Source of the DNA: CAJQQY01 sp045106765
GTDB lineage: Bacteria; Bacteroidota; Bacteroidia; Chitinophagales; Saprospiraceae
NCBI GenBank assembly: GCA_045106765.1
Contig: JBGCFD010000095.1
Coordinates: 1-64,000 of the forward strand
Direction of reading: 5' to 3'
DNA length: 64,000 nt
Under the pieces are notes generated by a model. That model did not search any database. It saw only the letters and a list, made by a program, of their open reading frames with translations, and was not told where the DNA came from. Position 1 is the first letter of the stretch. Every line of letters begins with the position of its first letter. The position numbers and the translations under genes were made by a program. Shown piece after piece: positions 1-8,890 of the stretch.

Positions 1-246
1 CCAAAGTAATTCTAATGAAAGATGTAAATGTTTTGTTACACTAGCAATTCCAATGGCTCCAGCATTCCAACCAATAAAATCGTCCAATCCTTCTCCTCCT
101 AAACTTGATGAATTCAGGCCTGCAATTAATCCAGCATTAAATCTTTTTCCATGAAAAAAATCGTCGGAGTTTCCATTTTGGGAAAATGAAAAAAATGAAA
201 GAAGGAGGGAGAAAATAATCAGAAAAAACCTGTTGCTATTTTTCAT
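1..246 (-). CDS. PorT-like outer-membrane beta-barrel protein, N-terminal part (cut by window edge)
   Basis: I read this by hand on the minus strand from an ATG at 246; 82 codons stay open to the window edge. The first ~22 residues are a signal peptide (MKNSNRFFLIIFSLLLSFF...FSQ), so the product is exported. The following segment (FNAGLIAGLNSSSLGGEG, then GWNAGAIGI and LHLSLELLW) has the glycine-rich alternating pattern of the first strands of small Bacteroidota outer-membrane barrels (PorT / outer membrane protein beta-barrel family). Family assignment is by pattern only, and the rest of the gene is outside the window. Confidence 0.7.
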   Translation of the reverse strand, partial: MKNSNRFFLIIFSLLLSFFSFSQNGNSDDFFHGKRFNAGLIAGLNSSSLGGEGLDDFIGWNAGAIGIASVTKHLHLSLELLW

Positions 247-321
247 AGAGAAAATAAATTAATCTCAATATCCCCAAGTTGACTTGGAGTCACCTTGGGA
301 ATAACACACTTACTACTATAA

Positions 322-2274
322 TTAATTAATATGGAATTTACCTGCCTGCTTCCCTGCTTCATTCACCACTTGATAAACATACATTCCTCCTGCCCAACTT
401 GACAACCCAACTTCCAACTCCTGACTTCCTTGTGGCAAATTAATTGATTTCAAAATCTGACCTTGCATATTAAATAAATTCATAGTGGCATTTTTTCCTA
501 AATTTTCGTATCGAATATTGAGTTGATTTTCGGTATTAAAAATTTGGATTTTATTTTTCACAAAAATACCTTCTTTAGAAATATTAGACTGAGTTGAAAA
601 AGGGGATTTAACTAAACCATCAAAAAAACTAGAGTTACTCACTTGAGTAAAATCACCTGCAAAGTAAACTTCATCTTGAAAAACTTCTACAGCTCGAACA
701 GTTTTATCAAATGTCCCGCCATAAGTCAATGATCCTCCAACACCAATAAATCCTTGAGAATAGATCATCGAAAATATTGGAATAATATTACCATAACTAT
801 ATATTCCTTCATTCATCTCAAAAAAGCCATGAACTTTGTTTTCATTAAAAGCATCCAAATGAGCAAATGGTATATTCTCCCAAAGTCCTGCCTTCAATAC
901 GCCCATATTATGCTCACCATTTAATAATCCCGTACAATAAAGTTTTCCATCACTTCCATAAAAAAGATTTTCAACAGCGTCCATTTCTTGATTAAATCCT
1001 GTTACCCAATTATCATAATGATTCCAATAAACTAAATTTGAAGTAGAAATTTTATTGATAATAGAATCTGTATTGTTTGGTGCTGTTTGTGTAAAATCTC
1101 CGCTGATCAATAAATTACCATCAAGCTTTAAAAAATCCTTGACTGGTCCATTTACAGAAAACGCCTCTGGAAAAATATCATATGAAAAGGTTGAAAGATT
1201 TAATTTTGAGAAATCATTGTTCCACACCAAACTATCAAGATCATTAATCCTCGCTAAATAACTTATTGGTTGTTCATTTATTTTTAAAAAATCGCCTCCT
1301 ACATTTAAGGTTGCTCCATTATAATAAATTGCGTAAACTACTCCCTCCATATCTCCTTTTTGTAGACCTTTCCATTCCTCTCCATTCCAATAAGCGATAT
1401 TGCTATATTCTGTATCTCCGTTTAAAATAAAATCACCACATATTATAAATTCATCGATTCCATATCCATGTGCTACATCAAAAATTTCACCGTCAACTCC
1501 TTCCCCAAACGTTTGCCAATTTTCGCCATCCCAAGCAATTATACTATTGGCTGCCACCCCATCAACTTCAGAAAATTCACCTGCCATGTATAATAATGTA
1601 TTATCCCCATTTGATTTCATCACATTAATTTTCCCATCTACTCCGCCACCATCTCCAACTTGAGAATAAGGAGGCGACACAGGTGGATACCCAGGTTGAA
1701 TCCAAGCCAATTCTTCAGTCGTAAATCCATTTTCAGTTGCCCAAGAATTTATTTCTGGAAAGTCATTTTTTAATTCTGCGAGGTAAGCAAAATTGTTTTC
1801 CACTTTTATCTTTTCTACCAAATCTGTTGCTCCACTTTTCTGAATCAAATGTCCAACTGCACAAGCAGTTTCCAAATGATCCACAAAATAAGGTTGACGA
1901 TTTTGATGATAAATGTTTTTTGGGAAAACGCCACTTGCTGCATACATTTTTAAAATATCTAAAAAATGATTTCGATTAGATATTTGATCCGAAGTCAATC
2001 TTGTAACAATACGTTCCCGTAATATTTTTTCTACTAAAAATAAATGCATCTGAATTCTAAATTGATCAGAAGGAAACGAAATATCTTTTTCCAAAATATC
2101 CATAGAAACATTTTGCTTCGACCATTCTTTATTGACTTCATTCATATGATGAAAGAGGGTATTCTTTTCTTCAGGCTGAATGTTTTGAGCAAAAACGCAA
2201 CTGGTACTAATCAATAAAAATAAAAGGAATACATTTTTTAATGTAACGAAAGGAAGGGAAATTACTTTTTCCAT
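322..2274 (-). CDS. T9SS-secreted protein with propeller-like repeats
   Basis: I start this at the internal ATG (2274), where a clean signal peptide begins (MEKVISLPFVTLKNVFLLF... ending SCVFAQ); the 21 residues upstream of it look like spurious extension. The N-terminal ~180 residues are helical and unassigned. The middle carries repeated motifs such as LLYMAGEFSEVDG, IAWDGENWQTFG, FIICGDF, IAYWNGEEWKG, VGGDF and VYFAGDFTQVSNS, resembling delta-60/Kelch-type propeller blades that report measured values. The last ~75 residues form a T9SS type A sorting domain (NLFNMQGQILKSINLPQGS, then WAGGMYVYQV and a terminal KFHIN), so the protein is sent to the cell surface or medium. Ligand and function are unknown. 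Confidence 0.8.
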   Translation of the reverse strand: MEKVISLPFVTLKNVFLLFLLISTSCVFAQNIQPEEKNTLFHHMNEVNKEWSKQNVSMDILEKDISFPSDQFRIQMHLFLVEKILRERIVTRLTSDQISNRNHFLDILKMYAASGVFPKNIYHQNRQPYFVDHLETACAVGHLIQKSGATDLVEKIKVENNFAYLAELKNDFPEINSWATENGFTTEELAWIQPGYPPVSPPYSQVGDGGGVDGKINVMKSNGDNTLLYMAGEFSEVDGVAANSIIAWDGENWQTFGEGVDGEIFDVAHGYGIDEFIICGDFILNGDTEYSNIAYWNGEEWKGLQKGDMEGVVYAIYYNGATLNVGGDFLKINEQPISYLARINDLDSLVWNNDFSKLNLSTFSYDIFPEAFSVNGPVKDFLKLDGNLLISGDFTQTAPNNTDSIINKISTSNLVYWNHYDNWVTGFNQEMDAVENLFYGSDGKLYCTGLLNGEHNMGVLKAGLWENIPFAHLDAFNENKVHGFFEMNEGIYSYGNIIPIFSMIYSQGFIGVGGSLTYGGTFDKTVRAVEVFQDEVYFAGDFTQVSNSSFFDGLVKSPFSTQSNISKEGIFVKNKIQIFNTENQLNIRYENLGKNATMNLFNMQGQILKSINLPQGSQELEVGLSSWAGGMYVYQVVNEAGKQAGKFHIN

Positions 2275-2376
2275 AGCGAAGGGTTTTAGTGAAAAATAAA
2301 GACTAGCTAATTTACAAAATTTAGCGCTTATTTTCATTTTGGAAAAGTAAAACTATAGTCTTTTTGGGATTTTATT

Positions 2377-2480
2377 TTTTGCCACAGACCAACATAGACT
2401 TAATTGACTTTCCCACAATTCAATTGATTAATTTAAACAATGGGAAAAGTCAGTTAAGTCTGCGTTAGTCTGTGGCAAAA
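2377..2480. repeat. Imperfect intergenic palindrome, family D
   Basis: The left arm (from 2377, containing GCCACAGACCAACATAGACT) pairs with the right arm (2441-2480, containing TCTGCGTTAGTCTGTGGC) across a ~25-base AT-rich spacer. It fills the gap between two co-directional minus-strand genes. The sequence style matches the palindromes at 50463-50538 and 50643-50700. It could form a hairpin that terminates or stabilises transcripts. Confidence 0.7.
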
Positions 2481-2482
2481 CC

Positions 2483-3067
2483 TTAATGCAAAGCCGCTCG
2501 AATTTCCAAACTATCAATGATCTCTCCTTCCCTTTCAATCCACCAAGCCAATCGATCATAAACCGTTTTTTCATCAAAATAATTAAGCGCCATTTTCACA
2601 AAAACATGTCCATGCTTTGCTTCTGATGCCCAGAGAATTTTATAAAATCGATGCATTTCATTATCAGTTTGTGCTTCCGAAACTAATCGAAAACGTTCTG
2701 CACCACGAGTCTCCACAACGGAAGCGATCAGCAACCGATCCATAAATCTTTCCTCTCTGCCCGAATGACACAACTTCAATAATTTTTTCAAATAAGGATC
2801 TTCACCAATCGAATGTTTCAAAGGTATTCCATTTTTCGCCATCAATTCATACACCTGTTGAAAATGTTCCAACTCCTCAATTCCAATTTCAATCAACTCA
2901 GGAATGATCTCTTTTCGATCTGGATATTTGGCTACAAAACTCATCGCCATGGCAGAAGCTTTTCGTTCACAATCAATATGATCCTGCAAAAAAGCAGGAA
3001 AGTCAGCCATCACCGCATCTATCCATTCTTGCTTACTTGGTACTGCGATATCTATATTTAATTTCAT
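2483..3067 (-). CDS. miaE: tRNA-(ms2io6A)-hydroxylase
   Basis: This protein would hydroxylate the isopentenyl group of 2-methylthio-N6-isopentenyladenosine next to the tRNA anticodon, using a non-haem diiron centre. The 194-residue length fits the family. Ferritin-like metal ligands are visible in order: E34, E65xxH68 (EELEHF), E119 (VVETRGAERF) and E149xxH152 (EAKHGH). It is cytosolic, with no signal peptide. It is transcribed divergently from rarA, with a TAnnTTTG-like box 27 bases upstream of the ATG. Identification rests on overall recognition plus these ligands. Confidence 0.9.
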   Translation of the reverse strand: MKLNIDIAVPSKQEWIDAVMADFPAFLQDHIDCERKASAMAMSFVAKYPDRKEIIPELIEIGIEELEHFQQVYELMAKNGIPLKHSIGEDPYLKKLLKLCHSGREERFMDRLLIASVVETRGAERFRLVSEAQTDNEMHRFYKILWASEAKHGHVFVKMALNYFDEKTVYDRLAWWIEREGEIIDSLEIRAALH

Positions 3068-3093
3068 GGTCTTTTTTCTTTTAAAAATTTGGT

Positions 3094-3101
3094 CAAAAGT
3101 A
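3094..3101 (-). promoter_or_regulatory. Candidate Bacteroidota -7 box for miaE
   Basis: On the minus strand this reads TACTTTTG, matching TAnnTTTG, 27 bases before the miaE ATG. No convincing TTTG -33 element is seen, so this is a weak call. Confidence 0.4.
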
Positions 3102-3169
3102 AGAAATGTTGTTTAAAAAAAACAGCGGTTGCTATTTTTAAAACTTACTTATCGGTACTATTTTTTTGC

Positions 3170-3177
3170 TAAATTTG
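3170..3177 (+). promoter_or_regulatory. Candidate -7 box upstream of rarA
   Basis: TAAATTTG matches TAnnTTTG, but it lies ~160 bases before the chosen rarA start at 3341. It would imply a long leader, or an upstream start at 3221. No clear -33 element is seen. Confidence 0.3.
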
Positions 3178-3340
3178 TCTCAACTTTCAATCAAAGAATT
3201 ATCGTTCTTTAACAAATTTCGTGGTCAAGTTAATAGCATGTTTAAAATTGAAATCAATAGCGACCAAAAGAGACGCTGATTTCAATTTTGGCCTGACTCA
3301 AAAACACGAGATTTGTAGAAGAATCAAAAATATATTTAAA

Positions 3341-4615
3341 ATGCAACCACTAGCGGAACGATTGCGCCCCAAAACTTTGGATGACTACATTGGTCAAAAA
3401 CATTTGGTTGGCGAAGGAGCAGTTTTGAGAAAAGCCATCGAATCAGGAAATATTCCTTCGATCATTTTGTGGGGACCTCCTGGAGTTGGAAAAACTACGC
3501 TTGCAGGAATTATCGCCAATACTTTAGATCGACCATTTCATGCTTTGAGTGCAATCAATTCGGGAGTTAAAGATATTAGGGAAACTATTCTGAAAGCACA
3601 AAAGAATCGTTTTTTTAGTGCAGCCAATCCCATTTTGTTTATTGATGAGATTCATCGTTTTTCTAAATCACAACAAGACTCTTTGCTCGGTGCGGTGGAA
3701 AAAGGAATTGTTACTCTCGTTGGTGCGACAACAGAAAATCCTTCTTTTGAAGTGATTTCGGCATTGCTTTCAAGATCGCAAGTTTATGTTTTAGAGCATT
3801 TGAGCAAAGAAGATTTAATTCAATTGATCGACGATGCATTGGTAAAAGATGAATATTTAAAAAAGAAAAATATCGAGGTAAAAGAGTACGAAGCGATGTT
3901 GACTTTTTGTGGAGGTGATGCGAGGAAGTTGTATAATATTTTGGAATTGGTTTGTAATTTTTCCGAAGGAGAAAAAAAATTAGTCATCACGAATGAACTT
4001 GTAAAGTCATTGTTACAACAAAACATCGCCATGTATGACAAAGGCGGTGAACAACACTACGATGTCATTTCTGCTTTCATCAAAAGTATTCGAGGTAGCG
4101 ATCCGAATGCAGCAGTTTATTGGTTGGCTCGCATGGTAGAAGGTGGTGAAGATGTAAAATTTATTTGCAGAAGAATGATGATCTCTGCTTCGGAAGATAT
4201 TGGTTTGGCGAATCCAAATGCATTGTTGATGGCAACGACATGTTTTCAAGCCGTGCAAGCAGTTGGTTTGCCGGAGGCGAGAATTATTTTATCTCAAACG
4301 GCTATCTATTTAGCGACTTCTGCCAAAAGTAATTCTGCTTATTTAGCAATTGGGAATGCTCAACAATTAGTTCGAGAAACAGGTGGACTTCCCGTGCCTT
4401 TGCCATTGAGAAATGCGCCGACTAAATTGATGAAGAGTTTAGATTATGGGAAGGAATACAAATATGCACATGATCATAAAAACAATTTTGTGGAGTTAGA
4501 ATTTTTGCCAAAAGAAATTTCTAAATCAAAATTTTATGAGCCAAGTGAAAATCTGGCAGAAGAAAAAATCAGGCAACGATTGAAGTCGATGTGGAGTGGA
4601 AAATATGGATATTGA
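3341..4615 (+). CDS. rarA: Replication-associated recombination protein A (RarA/MgsA), AAA+ ATPase
   Basis: This is a clamp-loader-like AAA+ ATPase acting at stalled replication forks. An upstream start at 3221 is open, but conservation begins at the ATG at 3341 (MQPLAERLRPKTLDDYIGQ), giving 424 residues, the usual family length. Visible motifs are Walker A GPPGVGKTT (45-53), Walker B ILFIDEIHRF (98-107), a sensor-1 segment GATTENPSFEV (~128-138) and an arginine-finger SRS (~144). The C-terminal MgsA part contains KSIRGSDPNAAVYWLARM and RRMMISASEDIGLANP, both typical of RarA. It is cytosolic, apparently monocistronic, and divergent from miaE. Confidence 0.95.
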   Translation: MQPLAERLRPKTLDDYIGQKHLVGEGAVLRKAIESGNIPSIILWGPPGVGKTTLAGIIANTLDRPFHALSAINSGVKDIRETILKAQKNRFFSAANPILFIDEIHRFSKSQQDSLLGAVEKGIVTLVGATTENPSFEVISALLSRSQVYVLEHLSKEDLIQLIDDALVKDEYLKKKNIEVKEYEAMLTFCGGDARKLYNILELVCNFSEGEKKLVITNELVKSLLQQNIAMYDKGGEQHYDVISAFIKSIRGSDPNAAVYWLARMVEGGEDVKFICRRMMISASEDIGLANPNALLMATTCFQAVQAVGLPEARIILSQTAIYLATSAKSNSAYLAIGNAQQLVRETGGLPVPLPLRNAPTKLMKSLDYGKEYKYAHDHKNNFVELEFLPKEISKSKFYEPSENLAEEKIRQRLKSMWSGKYGY

Positions 4616-4671
4616 AAAAAACATCAACCAAAAATTCTTCTCTCTTATTTTTTTTAAATTAATTCCCAATA

Positions 4672-6123
4672 ATGAAATATAAACTAATAACCATCCTTCT
4701 ATTTAATTCAATTATTGGACTTACACAATCACTTAATATCGAAGAAAAAGGGAGAATAAAATTTGAACCTTTTACAATTAGAAATTTACCTTCAACAGAA
4801 AGTCTTGTTACCGAAAATGGGTTTTATTTCCTAGAAACAATTAGAAAGAGAAAAGGGAAAGGATATAAACTAATTAAATATAATTCAAACTTAGAACTGC
4901 TCAATTCAACAAGAATTAACGTACCATTTAATTCTAAAAAAAATAAAATAATACATTTCACCTTTTCAAAAAATAAAATTTTAGTCTTTGATTCATTTAT
5001 TGAAAAGAAAAAAAAGACCAAATCAATAATAATGTATTCGTTTGATGCTTCATCTCTTGAAGAGATAGATAAACCTAAAGTAATATATGAATCAAATTAC
5101 AAAGGATTTACGAAAAAAGAGAATAAGTATTATTTTTCAAAATCACCCAACTCAAAATTATTACTCATTTGTGAAATAAATAATAAACCAGAACAAGAAA
5201 GAGAAATAGGTTTAATAATTTTAGATAAAGAGACTGGAGATATTATTATAGAAAAAACTAAAGGTGGATTCGGAGCGTACTCAATGATACAAAATGTTCT
5301 AATCACAGATTTAGGAGAAATTTATATTCTACGAAAACGATTTAATCCAACAGAAGTTCACAACATTTATTACTCTGGACATCACCGCAAAATAGAATAT
5401 TATATTCATAGAATAACTGCGAAAAGTAAAATTCAAATAAAGTTAAGTTTAGAAAAAAGTGTTAGAGAGTTACATATGAATTTAAACTTAAATCAATTAC
5501 CCTTTTTAATGGGGTTTGATTTTAAGAAAAAATATGTAGGATTGGTGCTTATTCAAATAGACCTAGAAAATTTTGAAAGTGAAAATTTCACCTATGATTA
5601 TATTAACTGTACAGCTAATAATTCTTATGCAGCATTATTAAATAAACCAAAAAAAGATAGAAATCACACTAGAACTATGAGACCTCGGAATATTTTCCAA
5701 AAACCTAATGGAAATTTTGTAATCATTGGGGAAGAGGGTTATCGAACTGTTTGGGGTGATTCTCACCAAAATCATAGTTATTATCACAACAATATTATTA
5801 TTTCGGAGCATCAAAAAGATGGAGAAATAATTTGGAGTCACCTTATTAAAAAATATGGTAACACAACTGAAGATAGTCCAAGAGATTTTTTCTTATTTAA
5901 GTCAAAAAATGATTTATACTTAATATTCAATAATAATAATTCAAAACAAAAATTAATACTGACATCTATTGATAAAAATGGAAATATCAAAGTCAATCCT
6001 TTTTCTAACAATGTTTACCAAACCTTCCCTAATAAAAATATGATCATCTCTGAAAAAGAATTCTTGTTACTTCTTAGAAATAAAAAATATGAACTTGAAT
6101 TAGCCAAATTTAAGGTTAAATAA
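4672..6123 (+). CDS. Exported protein of unknown function
   Basis: This 483-residue protein has a short N-terminal signal peptide (MKYKLITILLFNSIIGLTQS). I do not recognise a family. The body is rich in lysine, asparagine and isoleucine and has regularly spaced beta-type segments (KILVFDSF, LGLIILDKETGDIII, GNFVIIGEEG, DLYLIFNNNNSKQKLILTSID), suggestive of a beta-propeller read-out fold. There is no C-terminal T9SS domain and no lipobox. Only 22 bases separate it from the next exported gene, so the two are probably co-transcribed. Confidence 0.75.
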   Translation: MKYKLITILLFNSIIGLTQSLNIEEKGRIKFEPFTIRNLPSTESLVTENGFYFLETIRKRKGKGYKLIKYNSNLELLNSTRINVPFNSKKNKIIHFTFSKNKILVFDSFIEKKKKTKSIIMYSFDASSLEEIDKPKVIYESNYKGFTKKENKYYFSKSPNSKLLLICEINNKPEQEREIGLIILDKETGDIIIEKTKGGFGAYSMIQNVLITDLGEIYILRKRFNPTEVHNIYYSGHHRKIEYYIHRITAKSKIQIKLSLEKSVRELHMNLNLNQLPFLMGFDFKKKYVGLVLIQIDLENFESENFTYDYINCTANNSYAALLNKPKKDRNHTRTMRPRNIFQKPNGNFVIIGEEGYRTVWGDSHQNHSYYHNNIIISEHQKDGEIIWSHLIKKYGNTTEDSPRDFFLFKSKNDLYLIFNNNNSKQKLILTSIDKNGNIKVNPFSNNVYQTFPNKNMIISEKEFLLLLRNKKYELELAKFKVK

Positions 6124-6145
6124 TAATCATTCTAAAACTAAAACA

Positions 6146-7135
6146 ATGAAACAACGCTCTACTATAATTTTTCTCTTTTTAACTAATTCACTTTTTGCTC
6201 AAGACACATTAAAAAACAATTTCCCCACCTACTTTATTTCTCAAATTGAACTGAGATATGAGTTGGTTGAACTGAACAAAATAAAAACCAATTCTCAGTT
6301 TATTGGGAAATATAAAGTGTTCTCCGATTTACATCAATCGATAAGACCATTTTCCCCTGATGAATTTCCGCCATTCTTTAATCTTGAATTATCCGCAAAA
6401 GATATTTTCGAATTCAAAAGTGGTTTTGAAATAGAATCAATAAAATCGTTTTTGAAGGCAGAAAATAATAATATTGAATTAGCTGACGATGATTATTACT
6501 CTAATTCCTCTTGGATTATTTCTACAAATTACGATACAAAAGAATCGGTAAATTTTTATAGTTGTTGGAGTAGCCAAAATATTTCTCTTTTGAAAAACCA
6601 AGCAACTGTTTTTAGTTTATTTTATCAAAAAGAAAAATTCCAACGCTCTCTTTTTGCATGGAATTTAAACACAGCATTTAGCAACATTCACTTTAATCTT
6701 TCCTACATCAATAATATTTTTTATCAACACGAATCTAATACTGCAATTGGAAATGGAAACCGCAGGCATGTTTTTTTCCAAAAAAAATATCATGAACAAA
6801 ATATTACGGATTGGCTACATTCCATTGAAGTACAAAACCAAAACATTAGTGGTTCATCCATTTTTGCAAATTTATTATTGAGTCTATACAAAAAAACTTA
6901 TCTCAAAATTGAATCTGATTTGCATTGGTTTATTCTTCCAAATGATAAACGAGTGAGACAAAGATTTAAAACTTTCGGAATTGGGGCAAAACCAATTGAT
7001 GGAACAATTATCTTTTTAGAATATACCAATCGAACCATTGGATTTGATCAAATACCTAATTTCTTTTTTGAAGAAAAGCCTTATTTTTCTCTAAATGCTA
7101 AACGAATTTTAAAATTGAAATTATTTAAAAGGTAA
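6146..7135 (+). CDS. Exported protein of unknown function, possibly outer-membrane associated
   Basis: This 329-residue protein has a short signal peptide (MKQRSTIIFLFLTNSLFAQD). The second half has alternating aromatic/hydrophobic strands (SVNFYSCWSSQNISLL, FNLSYINNIFYQH, KTYLKIESDLHWFIL), and the C terminus is strongly basic (KRILKLKLFKR). It may be a small barrel or an envelope-associated beta protein, but no family is recognised. It lies 22 bases downstream of another unknown exported gene and is followed by a long non-coding stretch. Confidence 0.7.
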   Translation: MKQRSTIIFLFLTNSLFAQDTLKNNFPTYFISQIELRYELVELNKIKTNSQFIGKYKVFSDLHQSIRPFSPDEFPPFFNLELSAKDIFEFKSGFEIESIKSFLKAENNNIELADDDYYSNSSWIISTNYDTKESVNFYSCWSSQNISLLKNQATVFSLFYQKEKFQRSLFAWNLNTAFSNIHFNLSYINNIFYQHESNTAIGNGNRRHVFFQKKYHEQNITDWLHSIEVQNQNISGSSIFANLLLSLYKKTYLKIESDLHWFILPNDKRVRQRFKTFGIGAKPIDGTIIFLEYTNRTIGFDQIPNFFFEEKPYFSLNAKRILKLKLFKR

Positions 7136-7498
7136 AAACTATTCGAAGTTATCCAATCACGTGGAAATCTGTTTTAGCTTACCTTAAAATGAAGTGGCTA
7201 AATTTAATTTTTTTATAAAAAAATTAAACCTTTTTGGAAAAATTCACTTTACTTTTTCAAGTCAGTTGAAGCCAACCATTACGTACAATTTGCCTAGTGG
7301 AAAACTATTCTCCATTTTTGTAGTTTAAACTGAAGTAAAAACCTTAATTTTGTTTGCTTGATTAAAAAAGCAATTTTAAACAATTTGAACGTACATTTAA
7401 CCAAACCCAAAGCGAAATTTCGCAAATTAAAGATGCAGATTTTTCCTGCACGTCAACACTTTATTTAACCATTTTATAATTATTGAAAAAAATATCAA
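7136..7498. other. Non-coding stretch between exported-protein gene and acyl-CoA dehydrogenase
   Basis: There is no credible ORF here. The only clear structure is a perfect 26-base AT-only palindrome at 7203-7228 (TTTAATTTTTTTAT and its complement), which could end transcription of the upstream gene. The remaining ~250 bases presumably contain the promoter and leader of the dehydrogenase gene; I see no unambiguous TAnnTTTG box. Confidence 0.5.
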
Positions 7499-8656
7499 AT
7501 GACTGTACAAACAGACGCATTTTTGGAAAATCTTCAAATGATTGAACAAAGTGCAAAGGATTTTGCAGAAAATCACATCCGACCTCACGTCATGGAATGG
7601 GATGAAGCACAACACTTCCCAATTGACACCATGCGTAAATTAGGTGAACTAGGATTCCTTGGAATTCTTGTTCCTGAAGAATACAATGGCTCAGCTTTAG
7701 GCTATCAAGAATACATTTCTATTTTGACTGAAATTGGAAAAGTTTGTGGTTCAATCGGCTTGTCGGTTGCGGCACATAATTCACTTTGCACAGGTCATAT
7801 TATGGCTTTTGGAAATGAGAAACAAAAGAAAAGATACCTTCCCAAATTAGCAACTGGTGAATGGATCGGTGCTTGGGGATTGACGGAACCGAATACAGGA
7901 AGTGATGCTGGTCGGATGCAATGTGTTGCTGTAAAAGAAGGAGATCATTGGATATTGAATGGTGCTAAAAATTTCATTACTCATGGAAAATCTGGGAACG
8001 TAGCGGTTGTAATTGCTCGAACTGGTGAGTTATTGGATAGTCATGGGATGACTGCTTTCGTAGTAGAAAGAGGAACACCTGGATTTGAAGCAGGGAAAAA
8101 AGAAAACAAATTAGGCATGCGAGCAAGTGAGACTTGCGAGATGATTTTTAGTGATTGTAAAATTCATGAAAGCCAAGTTCTTGGAAACGTTGGAGATGGA
8201 TTTATTCAGTCTATGAAAATTTTAGATGGTGGTCGAATTTCGATTGCTGCTTTGTCTTTGGGTATTGCTAAAGGTGCTTACGAAGCATCTGTGAAGTATG
8301 CGCAGGAACGAGAGCAATTTGGAAAACCAATTTCCTCTTTTCAAGCGATTAGTTTTAAATTAGCAGATATGTCTACTAAAATTCAAGCTGCTGAATTGTT
8401 AACTCGACGAGCTGCTGATCTAAAAAATGCCGGTAAGAAAATGACGAAAGAAGGTGCGATGGCTAAATACTATGCTTCAGAAGTTGCAGTTGAATGTGCG
8501 AATGAAGGCGTGCAGATTTTTGGAGGTTATGGATTTACTAAAGATTTTCCTGTGGAGAAATTTCTTCGAGATTCGAAGTTATTGACGATTGGAGAAGGAA
8601 CTTCTGAAATTCAAAAATTAGTTATTTCGAGAGAAATATTGAAGGGGAATATTTAA
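7499..8656 (+). CDS. Acyl-CoA dehydrogenase (short/branched-chain type)
   Basis: This is an FAD-dependent enzyme that introduces the alpha-beta double bond in acyl-CoA thioesters during beta-oxidation or branched-chain amino-acid breakdown. It is 385 residues long, normal for the family, and cytosolic. Visible features are the FAD/substrate segment WGLTEPNTGSDAG (~131-143), the segment REQFGKPISSFQAI, and IFGGYGFTKDFPVEKFLRD near the C terminus. The catalytic base is predicted as E366 in IGEGTSEIQ. It stands alone and is followed by a strong intrinsic terminator. Substrate chain length cannot be set from sequence alone. Confidence 0.93.
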   Translation: MTVQTDAFLENLQMIEQSAKDFAENHIRPHVMEWDEAQHFPIDTMRKLGELGFLGILVPEEYNGSALGYQEYISILTEIGKVCGSIGLSVAAHNSLCTGHIMAFGNEKQKKRYLPKLATGEWIGAWGLTEPNTGSDAGRMQCVAVKEGDHWILNGAKNFITHGKSGNVAVVIARTGELLDSHGMTAFVVERGTPGFEAGKKENKLGMRASETCEMIFSDCKIHESQVLGNVGDGFIQSMKILDGGRISIAALSLGIAKGAYEASVKYAQEREQFGKPISSFQAISFKLADMSTKIQAAELLTRRAADLKNAGKKMTKEGAMAKYYASEVAVECANEGVQIFGGYGFTKDFPVEKFLRDSKLLTIGEGTSEIQKLVISREILKGNI

Positions 8657-8717
8657 AATTCGTTTGACGTTGAACGCTTGACGATTTCTCCCTCAATCAT
8701 TATATATATTATACACT

Positions 8718-8755
8718 AGCCGTGTTAGCGCTTCGATCGCTAACACGGCTTTTTT
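8718..8755 (+). terminator. Strong rho-independent terminator after acyl-CoA dehydrogenase
   Basis: There is a perfect 13-bp stem (AGCCGTGTTAGCG paired with CGCTAACACGGCT), a seven-base loop and a run of six T from 8750. It lies ~60 bases past the stop codon. Confidence 0.92.
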
Positions 8756-8890
8756 CAATCTAACCTTTCCATTTTGAATAACACACACATATTGTCAAAA
8801 TCTATACGACACAACAATATTAAATTTTCCAAAACCAAATAATTATTTTAGAGAGGTACAATATTGTATTAATGCTTAAATATCTCTCAC

